From Bacillota bacterium (GTDB taxonomy: Bacteria > Bacillota > Clostridia > Lachnospirales > Lachnospiraceae), in the NCBI GenBank assembly GCA_023457255.1, contig JAEWMB010000008.1:56613-120612 (forward strand): a DNA stretch of 64,000 bases, given 5' to 3'. The position numbers were made by a program, and so were the translations under genes. Below, in pieces: positions 37,701 to 46,673 of this stretch; position 1 is the stretch's first letter, and every line of letters begins with the position of its first letter. The notes under the pieces are model-generated. The model did no database searches, had not been told where the DNA came from, and saw only the letters and a list, made by a program, of their open reading frames with translations.

Positions 37701-39542
37701 ACAGCAGCATTCTATAAGAGTGCCATCATGGGTGGAACAGACTATATCTTTGGTGGAATGACGGCAGTCTTTAATCAATGTGAACTTGTTCTTAATACAA
37801 GTGAAGATAATAATGATGTTGCATACATTACAGCAGCACAGCAAAAAACAGGAAGAGGATACTTAATGTATCGCTGTACAGTAACCTCCACTACTCCAGG
37901 AGTAGATACCGCATCTGAAAAGACATCAAAACCAGGCTACCTTGGAAGACCTTGGCAAGCAGGAACAAGTGAAGTTGTATTTTATGAAACAAAGATAGGT
38001 ACAACGGATTTTTCAGGAAAAGTAGAGTCCTTGATCATACCTCAGGCATGGGGCTCAGGTCTGGGTGGAGAATCAAGATTTATGTATGAATATGATTCTA
38101 AGGAAGAAGCAGAAGGAATTGATTATTCTAGGAGCCGTGTAGCCTGGTCAACAGTGCTGACAGAGCCAAAGCTTCTTGATGGAACAGAGCTTACAACGAA
38201 GGAGATAGCAATTAAGGCTTTCCTTGGAGACTGGAAACCATTTGAAGTAGAAACAACAAATCCAGAAGAACCACAGGAACCGGAAGAACCGCAAAAGCCA
38301 CAGGAGCCACAAGAGCAAGAAAGCACCGGTTCGAGTGCAGAGTCAGAGAAACAACCGGAGGATGTTCTTTCTATAAAGGCACCTGTCAACAGTGACGGAA
38401 GTGTAAATTGGGAAGCTGTGAATATTGCAATCGAAGAGAAGCTGGAAAAGTTTTCGGCAGCAGATACGAAGACATTGTTTGTAGAAATTAACATGGGCAA
38501 GTCAACCATTCTCGGCGGAGAATTAGTAGAGGCAATTCAGGGAAAGCAGATTAAGGTAACTCTAACCTTAGAATCTGGAGTTGTTTGGAGCATTAACGGA
38601 GAAGATTTAGCGGAACAGAAATACAATGATGTTGATCTTGCAGTAGAATTAGGAACTAATGCAGTACCTAAGACTGCGGTGGAAGGCTTAGGAGTTACAA
38701 AAGAAAGATTAGCAGGTCAGATTTCTCTTGCTCATAAGGGAGAATTCGGATTTACAGCAGAACTTTCCCTTGACCTGGAGAAGTTAAATTCAAAACTTAC
38801 TTTGTCAGAAGTTAAAAATCAAATTGCGGCAGTTTATTACCATAACCCAAGGACGGGAGAACTAAACTTACAGTCCGCAGGAAGAATTGATACAAAGGGA
38901 AATGCAGTATTCTGTTTCAGCCATGCTTCTGATTACGTTGTTCTTATAAGCGAGAAACTACTTATTGATGAAACTACAAAGAATTCTATTACAGTAAACG
39001 GCGTACTGCCAGGAAAGACTGCAAAGAGGACGATGTATGTAGGGGGAACTATTGGAGCAGCAGATACGGTAGAGATTATCCTCCCGGATGGAATTAAAGA
39101 TGCAGTGGAGCAGAACCTGATTGATTACAGAGTAGTATGTGTATCCAATAATCGAAAGACTGCTATTGTATCAAAGAAGGGTGCTGTAACTGCAAGAGCG
39201 GTTGGAGATACAACGCTTCGTACAACAATTCAGTTAGACGGGACAACATTTGCATATGATACTCTGATTTCTGTAAACAAAGCTTCTGTAAAGATAGTCA
39301 AAGGACCTAGTGTGTTAACACAAGGGAAAAAGGCAACCTATCAAGCAGAAGTACTAGGATACCGTACCGAGGATGTTGTATGGATGACAAGTAAGAAAAA
39401 TATCGCAGTAATTGGAAAGAATAAAGGTAAGTTAACAGCAACAGCAACAGCAAAGACTGCAGGAAAAGAAAAGGTGTTCATAAGAGTTGCCGGAAATAAC
39501 GGAAGTTATGTAGAAGGTAAGATTGAGATAACAGTGAAGTAG
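34800..39542 (+). CDS. Large secreted pectin methylesterase
   Basis: This 1580-residue exported protein has a signal peptide of about 35 residues ending near TQVKA. It has beta-rich modules at about 40-160, 175-355 and 615-735, each opening with a W-(N/D/K)-F motif (VWNFRGGQ, VWDFGAEQ, SWKFGALN), with Ig/Cna-like strands between. The pectinesterase domain (about 740-1135, carbohydrate esterase family 8) shows GRQDTLFGG, GGTDYIFGG with the catalytic aspartate, and YLGRPWQAG. A Pro/Glu linker (about 1155-1180) and strand-rich domains ending in an Ig-like module (about 1495-1580, VWMTSKKNIAVIG) follow. It removes methyl groups from pectin outside the cell. No SLH or LPXTG anchor is seen. The W-F modules may bind carbohydrate. 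Confidence 0.92.
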   Translation: MVRLHKEKRNKIFTLILVFSMILGVISPGMTQVKAEETQEETTVWNFRGGQEGAFSGEFQGNNGIGEFQGIQIDATNGKLAARGQGDTQMNAGTKLVIPVSGSAIIAVKTHQSYYNYTIDGESATGGNFEHEYKGGEGTVVIEATGSVYLHEISRTYTKAEEPEEETPEELPESDLIDVWDFGAEQLDGYNNKLTVDIINGLYPEGTPVGEGKTIPGFSIGDGELIFNDGGHQTTHRLRTNNKNLIRYDSRSLNFEGVDGALTGYLYSNKGSTKDVYLGISLREGDIVTLLVASNGGKSTVHMEAPSGKSVSQVYNEGGSTASKMVFYAAEAGLHKIYSVDEKLVVARVYREYTKPVKVSGTIDAPEGLSDYSISFTNDKTGAVISAKVVDGKYQVSLREQYTYQVGLSNANGYIITSGKSIEIPKGSESRIYDIAVQSVPLVTLTGKITGLSENALDKLMLQFVPKDISAIYLPEIVVQKDGTYTLSLEKGIEYALVAEGVNDYTLLGEGSLFANEDIVYDFVFEEKVKYPVDIKLTGIEEEVRNSAFITFANINEKGYEYTFPMAGQEISLRDGQYRITVSGIGKYPVSMAISPDVKVDGTGAEATVNFNTITSWKFGALNKEYGGAGIEKIQEESYYSGLQLSSTGVVENKGYLLMNAGGSIKIPVKAKDLVSISYCYSAAFQIEGTETKVDESSGSTAKIDTISYEALEDGFLTLAGFKGEIASQTYLTQIMVVSPVERKEVITVGKTGSDYATIGKALEAVRNMSRPNKERVVIEIQPGNYEEMLVVDVPNITLKNASKNPSIALTDKGVGIAKEAVRITSYYGHGYSYYSMGTDGKYDAKALEANKANGYLSYHNPGSGTTNGSYWNATAVILADGFTADGIIFENSFNQYISEKEAQDILVLESGNKGERSRVVGDTSVQHKKFVERAAALAIGNNVKEAYFDHCRFVGRQDTLFGGENVTAAFYKSAIMGGTDYIFGGMTAVFNQCELVLNTSEDNNDVAYITAAQQKTGRGYLMYRCTVTSTTPGVDTASEKTSKPGYLGRPWQAGTSEVVFYETKIGTTDFSGKVESLIIPQAWGSGLGGESRFMYEYDSKEEAEGIDYSRSRVAWSTVLTEPKLLDGTELTTKEIAIKAFLGDWKPFEVETTNPEEPQEPEEPQKPQEPQEQESTGSSAESEKQPEDVLSIKAPVNSDGSVNWEAVNIAIEEKLEKFSAADTKTLFVEINMGKSTILGGELVEAIQGKQIKVTLTLESGVVWSINGEDLAEQKYNDVDLAVELGTNAVPKTAVEGLGVTKERLAGQISLAHKGEFGFTAELSLDLEKLNSKLTLSEVKNQIAAVYYHNPRTGELNLQSAGRIDTKGNAVFCFSHASDYVVLISEKLLIDETTKNSITVNGVLPGKTAKRTMYVGGTIGAADTVEIILPDGIKDAVEQNLIDYRVVCVSNNRKTAIVSKKGAVTARAVGDTTLRTTIQLDGTTFAYDTLISVNKASVKIVKGPSVLTQGKKATYQAEVLGYRTEDVVWMTSKKNIAVIGKNKGKLTATATAKTAGKEKVFIRVAGNNGSYVEGKIEITVK

Positions 39543-39544
39543 AA

Positions 39545-39583
39545 GACAAGCCCCTTGGATATCATTTCTAAGGGGCTTGTCTG
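39545..39583 (+). terminator. Intrinsic terminator
   Basis: GACAAGCCCCTT / AAGGGGCTTGTC, a strong stem, followed by a T-rich stretch. Confidence 0.85.
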
Positions 39584-39772
39584 TTATTTATTTCATATGT
39601 GTTCCTCTTAGTTGTACCTTATGGTATTTTTAGCCGTTTTGGCAATGCAGTGAGCTAAAAAGATATCAAAAATATAAATTCTATAGTGAGATAGATTTTG
39701 AATTGAGGATTATCTTACAAAAAGGCGCGATAAAAAATAGCAGGGAATATACACAATTTACAAAGATAGTTA

Positions 39773-39801
39773 TTTACAATAGAAAAAAGATTTGATATAA
39801 T
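39773..39801 (+). promoter_or_regulatory. Promoter of the pectate lyase gene
   Basis: TTTACA (39773-39778), a 17-base spacer and TATAAT (39796-39801). Confidence 0.7.
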
Positions 39802-39822
39802 TAAAGAAGGTTTTGGAAAAAA

Positions 39823-39836
39823 TGTAAGCGATTACA
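39823..39836 (+). promoter_or_regulatory. LacI/CcpA-type operator 3
   Basis: TGTAAGCGATTACA, cre-like with central CG, about 15 bp after the predicted start: the same place as operator 1 of the esterase gene. Confidence 0.75.
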
Positions 39837-39898
39837 ATTTTGTTAAAATATTATTAACTACATAAGTTACTAATCCCAAAAACAAAAGATACATGGAT

Positions 39899-39912
39899 TG
39901 TAAATGATTACA
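39899..39912 (+). promoter_or_regulatory. LacI/CcpA-type operator 4 (degenerate)
   Basis: TGTAAATGATTACA has palindromic arms but the central CG is replaced by TG, in the 5' untranslated region. Confidence 0.5.
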
Positions 39913-39978
39913 TATATTTTCCAGAGCTTTAGTTTAATGAGTAACCAATAAGACGAAAATGCAAAGGAGGATGTGAGG

Positions 39979-42900
39979 ATGAAATTAATTAGAAAAAATA
40001 GAGTGATTTCTATTTTTACAATTATATTCATGCTTTTTAGCACAGTGTTTGCCGGTAATACACAGTCGGCAAAAGCAATGTCAAATGATTTTCCTATTCC
40101 ATCAGATGAATCAATGGAAATTGATGAGAATGTAACATTGGATAGTATGAGTGAAGAAGGTGATATGTTTGCTGTTGCTGCGGCATCAGGCGGAGCTGTC
40201 ACAATCGGCAAAACTACGACATGGGATGCCAAAGTTATCTTAGCTGCAGGCGAAGGTGATAATGGATTAAAGCTTCATGGAGATGGCTGGTCAGAGAATA
40301 TAGCAGCAGATAATAAGAGCTTTTCAGATGGCTTTCCTGTACCAGGATCAAATGCAAAGGCCGGTACAAAAAAGGCAAGCATTGGAGATGCTGGTGTAAG
40401 CGGAGCAATTCCTGATTCAGGCTGTTATATTTCCTATGTAGCAGCATCGAATGGAGTACTATCATTTTACGAAAAAACCGGAGCTGGTAAAACTTTTTAT
40501 ATTGTTGACAGCGATGGGGAAGTTGTAAGTTATAAAAATGAAACGGGATCTAGTACCTTTGATATCGTAAGTGTTGATGCAAAAGCTGGTAAAACTTATT
40601 ATGCTTATCTTGCAGGTGCAACTGCACAAATTTGGAAGGTTGCCTTTGAGAAAGAGCAAAAGGCAGAATGGACAGCAGAAGAGTTAAGGGAATTAGCATT
40701 AAATCCTGGTACGGATAATAATGGACTTATTATTCGTGGAGATGGCTGGTCGGAGAATACTGCAGCAGATGCATTGCAATTTGAGGATGGACATCCTGTG
40801 GCAGGTCTTAACGTAAAGGCAGGTAGCACAAGAGCATTGATTGATGGTCAGCCTGCAAAGGGAACAATCCCTAATAGTGGCTGCTATGTAGAATATACTG
40901 CAATTGAAGATGGAGAGTTTTCTATTTATGCAAAGATTAACAGTAATAAGATATTATGGGCAGTAGGAACTGATGGAGAGCCGGTAAAGATTACCAATGT
41001 ATCAGGTTCTAGTATGTATGCAATTCTAAGAGTTCCAGTAACTGCAGGAGCAACCTATTATATTTATCAAGAAGCAGCTACAGCACAATTCTGGAAGGCT
41101 GCGTTTAAAGGAGTAACCCCAGAAGAACCAGCAACCCCTTGGGAGAATGTACTTGCTCCAACAGTAGATGGAGTTGTGGTAAATGAGGAGGGAAACTTTG
41201 TAGTTGATTTTTCCGCTGTGATTGATAAATTAAAGGGTGCGGAAAATGTTAAGATTACGATGTTATGCAATGGGATTGAAGTGATTACAGAGAATATAAC
41301 CTCTCAAAAAGAGCAGGTTATCATGATTCCATTAAGCAATGGTAACTATGAGTTTTATGCAACAGCTCAAAGAGCAGGTTACGCAGATAAGAAGAGTGAG
41401 ACTTTCACTTATTCGGGCTATGTGTTGGCACTTCGTAAACCAGTAATTGAGTTAGTACAGGGAAATAAAGATGGAACAGTTTATGTAGACTGGATCAATA
41501 TTCCGGAAGCGGATACGTATACACTTGAATATAAGAAATCAGCAGATAGTGAATATACCATAGCTGAGAAAGATACTACTTCTGGACATGGACTAATTAC
41601 TGAAAACTTAGGAGCAGGCACCTACACGATCAAAGTATCTGCTACAAGGGGAGCAGATGGATTTGTTTCCTTCTATGAAGATACTTATGAAGTAACAAAA
41701 GAATATCAATGGTATTTTGCAACTGTTGGTTCTGCACAAGAAACAAATGCAGTGATCAAAGACGGCGCTGACGTATTGCAGGAAGTAGCCTTATCGTCAA
41801 GAGATGAAGCTGTAGAAAAGAAGAACAGGGAAAAGGCTATTGATGTAACCAATACAGATAAAACAATTGAAATGAAAGCATCTGCCGCAGGTAAGATTTC
41901 AGATACTGAAGAGGGATTTTCCTATTATTATACCATGGTAAATCCTAATACAACAAACTTTGAACTTACTGCAACTTATAGGATTACAGATACAAGTTTA
42001 GTACCAGATAATCAAACAGGTTTTGGCTTAATTGCAGCGGATATGCTAGGGGTTAACTATTTTGGAAAACCTGACTATGGTCATAAATATTTTAACTCTG
42101 TTTCCAATCAGTTATATAGTGTAAAAGGAAATATGCTGGGACTTCGTGTAATTACAGGATATAGCTCCTATGATACTTCAAGTAATGAAGATATTACAAG
42201 AACAACAGAGGAATTCCGATACAAACAAACCACCGGAAACTTTAATCTGGGAACAGAATATACGTTTACATTACGCAAGACAAACGATGGATTTTATGCT
42301 TCTTTAAATGGCGAGGAGCTAAAATATGAGGATTTATCTATTCTTTCCGTCCAGGAAGATGGTTCTATCAGTGTTGGCCTTATGGTATCCAGAAAAATTG
42401 GCTGCGAGATATCCGATGTTAAATTCTCTACCTCAGAGAGTACGGGAGTCGGCAGTGGCACTGGGAAAGAAGAAGTAATAAAACCTTCGTTAAGAGTTCA
42501 TTCTACAGGTACGACAGGAGCAAAGGAATATGAATACATCGTAGAAACTTCTGCTGCTGGAAACTTAACGATTCTTGGTGCAGATAACAAGGAAGTATTC
42601 AACCAATTTGTAGAAGAGAATGAAGTAATTAAAGTAATGATTCCAGTTTCTGTCGGAAAGAATGAGATCCAATCCAAATTAACACCAGATGAAACAAAGA
42701 CTTATACTTCTTATGTAGAAGTTAACTCCAAGACATCTGTTGAGGTTAAGAGATATTTCCAGGAGGGTGAGATTGTCTATGTATCTCCTGATGGAAAGGA
42801 TGGAAATTTAGGAACAAAAGAAAGCCCGCTTGATATTAATACAGCGGTAAAATATGCTCAGCCAGGACAGTTTATCTACTTATTAAACGGTAGGTATACA

Positions 42901-44718
42901 GGCAGTGGAGTTACGATTGCACGTAGCGTATCCGGTACAAAAGAGAGTCCGATTACGATGGTGGCGGAGACACCAGGTAAAGTAATCTTTGATGGACAGG
43001 GTATCAAGCTGGTAGGTAACTACTGGCATATCTATGGTATCTATGTGTATTATCCAAGTGCTGTAGGTATTCAAATCAGCGGTAACTATAATACAATTGA
43101 AATGTGTACCGTAGAAGGCTCTAAAAATACTGGTGTTCAAATCAGCCGTGAAGGCAGTGCAGAACAGGTAAATGGATTAAAGTATTTATTATGGCCATCT
43201 TATAACTTAGTGAAAAATGTGGAATCCTTTGATAACTGTGATCCAGGCAGAAATGATGCAGATGGATTTGCTGCCAAATTAACAAGCGGTGAGGGTAATG
43301 TATTCTACGGATGCATCGCACATCATAATATTGATGATGGCTGGGATTTATTTGCAAAGGCAATTTCGGGAAATATTGGTAAAGTAACGATTATCAATAG
43401 TGTTGCCTATAACAATGGATGGTTAAGTTATGAGGATACTACCGCACCAGGCTATAGCTATGGAGAAGGTAATGGATTTAAGCTGGGTGGAAATGACTTA
43501 AAGGGTGGACACTCCTTAGAAAACTCTGTGGCATTTAACAATGGTGCAAAGGGTATTACAAGCAATAGCTGCCCGGATAATGTTATTTTAAATAGTATAT
43601 CATTTAATAATAACGTTGCATCAAGTGGATATAATGTAGGCTTAAATAAGAAAGCATCCAATTTAATGGAATGGAAAGTGGATGGTTTGATTTCCTATAG
43701 TACAACAACAAGTACTGCAGACTTAATCCCATTCTCCTTATCCAGTCCAACCAATTATATTCATAATGGAACAGCCTCCTATAATAGCCTTGGTGAAAAG
43801 GCAGAGGAAAGCTGGTTTGTAAATACGGATGTTACAATAAAACCGACCAGAAATGAAGATGGTACTATTAATATGCATGGTTTATTGGAGCTTACAGATG
43901 CTGCACCTGTTAATTCAGGAGCTAGATTAGATGTTACTAGCGAAGCTGCAAAATCTGTGTATCCAGAGGTAAACTTTAACCAAGGCGGTGTTACTCCGGA
44001 ACCAACTACAGTACCAAACCCAGAACCAACAGTGACACCAGTACCAACTACAGTACCAAATCCGGAACCAACAAGTACTCCAAACCCAGTGACACCGGCA
44101 CCGACAGCAACACCGACTCCGGCACCTACAAAAGAGTTGACAAAAGAAGAGATTATAGAGCATTTAACACCAAAGCGCACAGGATCTCTTTACACCGGCG
44201 GTAAGACTTCTAACTTAGGTTGGTTTGGATTAAAGCTTCCAAAGAATGTTGTGAAAGTAGCTGACTTTAAGGAAGAGTCATTAAGTAAGTTAGAAGATGG
44301 AATTGTTCCAATCACAATTACTTATAAGTCGAATAAACCTAGCATTGTACAGGTGAAGCAAAACGGCCGTCTGATTGCAAAAGAGTCCGGAGTTGCTATT
44401 ATAACTGCTACGGTAACGATGCAGGATGGTACGACGGAAGTTTATACCAGAAAGTTATCCGTGAAAAAGGCAACCGTAGACTTTGTGGAAAGTACCGTAC
44501 GTATGAAAGTAGGAGAAGAAGCGGTATTTGAAGTTAAAGTAAATGGTCTGGATGAAGATAGCATTATCTGGATGTCAAGTAAAAAAGATGGGGCGGTTGT
44601 TAAGAAGAATCCAGGAAGCACAACTGCAACCATTAAGGCAGTATCTCCAAAGACAGATTGGGTTTATGTAGTCGTTGACGGAGTGAAGAAAACAATAAAG
44701 GTTATTATTGAAGAATAA
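39979..44718 (+). CDS. Large secreted pectate lyase (PL9-like)
   Basis: This protein of about 1579 residues has a signal peptide (to about residue 34, QSAKA). Two tandem copies of a 140-residue module follow (about 85-224 and 235-377; GDGWSEN, GCY-SY/EYTA and ATAQ-WK-AF recur), then Fn3-like strands and a lectin-like region (about 575-815). The right-handed beta-helix lyase domain (about 930-1330) shows NDADGFAAKLTSGEGNVFYG, HHNIDDGWDLFAK and GNGFKLGG with the presumed catalytic lysine, typical of PL9. A Thr/Pro linker (about 1337-1387) and a C-terminal Ig-like module (about 1500-1579) complete it. It cuts demethylated polygalacturonate by beta-elimination. The start is ATG 39979 (AGGAGG 8 bases upstream), not GTG 39973. 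Confidence 0.9.
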   Translation: MKLIRKNRVISIFTIIFMLFSTVFAGNTQSAKAMSNDFPIPSDESMEIDENVTLDSMSEEGDMFAVAAASGGAVTIGKTTTWDAKVILAAGEGDNGLKLHGDGWSENIAADNKSFSDGFPVPGSNAKAGTKKASIGDAGVSGAIPDSGCYISYVAASNGVLSFYEKTGAGKTFYIVDSDGEVVSYKNETGSSTFDIVSVDAKAGKTYYAYLAGATAQIWKVAFEKEQKAEWTAEELRELALNPGTDNNGLIIRGDGWSENTAADALQFEDGHPVAGLNVKAGSTRALIDGQPAKGTIPNSGCYVEYTAIEDGEFSIYAKINSNKILWAVGTDGEPVKITNVSGSSMYAILRVPVTAGATYYIYQEAATAQFWKAAFKGVTPEEPATPWENVLAPTVDGVVVNEEGNFVVDFSAVIDKLKGAENVKITMLCNGIEVITENITSQKEQVIMIPLSNGNYEFYATAQRAGYADKKSETFTYSGYVLALRKPVIELVQGNKDGTVYVDWINIPEADTYTLEYKKSADSEYTIAEKDTTSGHGLITENLGAGTYTIKVSATRGADGFVSFYEDTYEVTKEYQWYFATVGSAQETNAVIKDGADVLQEVALSSRDEAVEKKNREKAIDVTNTDKTIEMKASAAGKISDTEEGFSYYYTMVNPNTTNFELTATYRITDTSLVPDNQTGFGLIAADMLGVNYFGKPDYGHKYFNSVSNQLYSVKGNMLGLRVITGYSSYDTSSNEDITRTTEEFRYKQTTGNFNLGTEYTFTLRKTNDGFYASLNGEELKYEDLSILSVQEDGSISVGLMVSRKIGCEISDVKFSTSESTGVGSGTGKEEVIKPSLRVHSTGTTGAKEYEYIVETSAAGNLTILGADNKEVFNQFVEENEVIKVMIPVSVGKNEIQSKLTPDETKTYTSYVEVNSKTSVEVKRYFQEGEIVYVSPDGKDGNLGTKESPLDINTAVKYAQPGQFIYLLNGRYTGSGVTIARSVSGTKESPITMVAETPGKVIFDGQGIKLVGNYWHIYGIYVYYPSAVGIQISGNYNTIEMCTVEGSKNTGVQISREGSAEQVNGLKYLLWPSYNLVKNVESFDNCDPGRNDADGFAAKLTSGEGNVFYGCIAHHNIDDGWDLFAKAISGNIGKVTIINSVAYNNGWLSYEDTTAPGYSYGEGNGFKLGGNDLKGGHSLENSVAFNNGAKGITSNSCPDNVILNSISFNNNVASSGYNVGLNKKASNLMEWKVDGLISYSTTTSTADLIPFSLSSPTNYIHNGTASYNSLGEKAEESWFVNTDVTIKPTRNEDGTINMHGLLELTDAAPVNSGARLDVTSEAAKSVYPEVNFNQGGVTPEPTTVPNPEPTVTPVPTTVPNPEPTSTPNPVTPAPTATPTPAPTKELTKEEIIEHLTPKRTGSLYTGGKTSNLGWFGLKLPKNVVKVADFKEESLSKLEDGIVPITITYKSNKPSIVQVKQNGRLIAKESGVAIITATVTMQDGTTEVYTRKLSVKKATVDFVESTVRMKVGEEAVFEVKVNGLDEDSIIWMSSKKDGAVVKKNPGSTTATIKAVSPKTDWVYVVVDGVKKTIKVIIEE

Positions 44719-44777
44719 TAATAGTTCTATTGTTATAAAAAGGGACTTTGCGATATAGTCCATAAATAGGAAATACA

Positions 44778-44826
44778 CAAAAATGCGTCTTGTTTGAGTT
44801 ATGTCAGACTAAGGCGCATTTTTAAT
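44778..44826 (+). terminator. Intrinsic terminator
   Basis: AAAAATGCGTCTT / AAGGCGCATTTTT stem followed by a T-rich tail, about 60 bp after the lyase gene. Confidence 0.8.
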
Positions 44827-44947
44827 TTAAATAAGTTGGACATTATTAATTTATAATTATTTTATGATAGCTGCTTATATATGAAAATTAACATTGGAAT
44901 TTGTCTTACTAAAGGTTAAAATAGAAATCACCTATAAAACTAAAAGA

Positions 44948-45170
44948 ATGCGGCGGGCTGAATATAAGAAAAGTAAATCGAGAATTAATGATTTTGATGA
45001 AATTGAGAATGTGTTAGACGTTGTGATATAATCCATGCCGGAGTTTTTGAGGAGGAGCATCCTTAATGTTGTACCGGTATCGTTTGGTATAAAGTAATTG
45101 TGACGATAATCGCGAACCGATTTTGTAGAAAAAGGTTTTATCAATAAATGGTATTAAGAAACAATGCTAA
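44948..45170 (+). pseudogene. Decayed pyridoxamine-phosphate-oxidase/Nim-like gene remnant
   Basis: ATG 44948 opens a frame beginning MRRAEYKKSKSRINDFDEIE, like the N-terminus of Nim/PPOX-fold flavoproteins (MRR...ITD..EI). It stops after 28 codons. A different frame then reads SILNVVPVSFGIK before a stop, like the PYVVPLSFGY strand of that family, and DFVEKGFINKWY follows. Short matching fragments in two frames with several stops point to a dead gene, compressed by deletions. Proposed from pattern only. Positions 45171-45354 hold no further feature except short hairpins. Confidence 0.4.
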
Positions 45171-45354
45171 GAAACATTCATTATTTTGATTAGTAATCCG
45201 ATAAGTATTATAGTGAAGAATATGAGTTTTATGGAACAAGCAAGGAATGCTTGCGCGAATGAGAAGCTTGCACAGTATCACAGCAAGCTAATTTTCGTAT
45301 GACATTTTTCTAAGGTTATGAAAAAAGGCGGCACAGGTGAAAGGAGAATTATCG

Positions 45355-46404
45355 ATGATTTCTATCTGTATGATCGTAAAAAATGAAGAAAAAAATATAA
45401 AGATCTGCCTTGAGAATTTAGCAAAGCTGGGGTATGAAATAATCGTTGTTGATACAGGATCCACGGATAAGACAAAAAGTATTGCAGGGCAATATACCGA
45501 TAAGGTATATGATTTTACTTGGTGTGAGGATTTTAGTGCTGCACGAAATTATGCAATTGAAAAAGCCGGTCAGGAATATATTTTGATGGTGGATAGTGAT
45601 GAGTTTTTAATAGATTACGGTAAGGAAGAGCTTGAGACATTATTGCTGCGCAATCCTAAGAATGTTGGCAGAATTCATAGAAATAATATTTTTGTTCGAA
45701 ATGGCATGGAGTACTCTGCCAGAGAACTCGTGAATCGGCTGTTTCCAAAGAAATACTATTATTACACCGGAAAAATACATGAACAAATCGTTGCTTTTTC
45801 AGAGAAAGAGTACCTGACTTATGTTGTGCCGCTCGTTTTTGACCATGTTGGATATAATGGAGGGGAATGTGAAAGGAAGAAGAAGGCGCAGAGAAATATT
45901 CAGATGTTATTAAGAACGCTAAGTGAGGCTGGGGAGGATTCATATACTCTCTATCAGCTTGGAAAAGGCTACTATTTTCAGGAGGATTATAAAGAAGCGG
46001 CTGTCTATTTCGGAAGAGCCTTGGGGTATGACTTAAATCCTAAACTCGAATACGTTATTGATATGGTAGAGATGTATGGATATTCCCTAATTAACTCAAA
46101 GCAGTTTGAGTATGCATTATTGATGGAAAATATATATGAAGAATTTTCTCATAGTGCAGATTTTGTATATATGATGGGATTTATTTATATGAATTGCGGT
46201 ATGTTTCAAGAAGCAATCAGGGAGTTTATTAAGGCATCAAAATACAAAGCGTGTAAGGTTTTAGGAGTGAATTCTTATTTGGCTTTATACAATGTAGGGG
46301 TGATATATGAGTGTATCGGGGAGAAAGCCAATGCAATCAATTATTATCAACGATGTGGTGCTTATACACCTGCGTTAGAGGCTTTAAGGCGCTGTAAGCA
46401 GTGA
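45355..46404 (+). CDS. GT2 glycosyltransferase with TPR C-terminus
   Basis: This 349-residue protein begins ISICMIVKNEEKNIKICLEN, followed by IIVVDTGSTDKTKSIAG (nucleotide-sugar binding) and YILMVDSDEFLI (the DxD metal motif). It is a GT-A domain of the SunS-like GT2 type (about 1-190). The C-terminal part (about 195-345) has TPR-like helix pairs (YTLYQLGKGYYFQEDYKEAA). ATG 45355 follows AAAGGAG. It lies 270 bp before the glycan cluster and may be separately transcribed. The acceptor could be a protein or a polymer; unknown. Confidence 0.87.
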   Translation: MISICMIVKNEEKNIKICLENLAKLGYEIIVVDTGSTDKTKSIAGQYTDKVYDFTWCEDFSAARNYAIEKAGQEYILMVDSDEFLIDYGKEELETLLLRNPKNVGRIHRNNIFVRNGMEYSARELVNRLFPKKYYYYTGKIHEQIVAFSEKEYLTYVVPLVFDHVGYNGGECERKKKAQRNIQMLLRTLSEAGEDSYTLYQLGKGYYFQEDYKEAAVYFGRALGYDLNPKLEYVIDMVEMYGYSLINSKQFEYALLMENIYEEFSHSADFVYMMGFIYMNCGMFQEAIREFIKASKYKACKVLGVNSYLALYNVGVIYECIGEKANAINYYQRCGAYTPALEALRRCKQ

Positions 46405-46616
46405 AATTCAAGAAGGTAATTAGGAAGAGAAGCTTTTTCTTTTGTCATGTTAGGATTGATATAAATTTTTAACAAAGGAAGAATCTTTTTTCTATACCTA
46501 GATCCACTTTTAACAATATAACGAGTAAGTTATTTAATATAAGCGAATTAAAATTATTCAGAATAGTAAACATTTTTTTATATCCATAAAATTTGTAAGG
46601 GATAGGAAACGTGAAA

Positions 46617-46645
46617 TTGGCTCAACGAGAGAGGTATGCTATATT
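46617..46645 (+). promoter_or_regulatory. Putative promoter of the glycan cluster
   Basis: TTGGCT (46617-46622), a 17-base spacer and TATATT (46640-46645), just upstream of the first transferase. Confidence 0.5.
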
Positions 46646-46673
46646 TTAAAACTACAGAAGGAGTCAGTAATAT

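Noticed and set aside
43927..44180. Minus-strand open frames opposite the Pro/Thr linker
   Set aside because: They mirror the repetitive linker codons of the pectate lyase and have no RBS.
37000..44700. CRISPR array in the repetitive low-complexity parts
   Set aside because: The repeats are protein-coding Pro/Thr/Glu codons, not spaced direct repeats.
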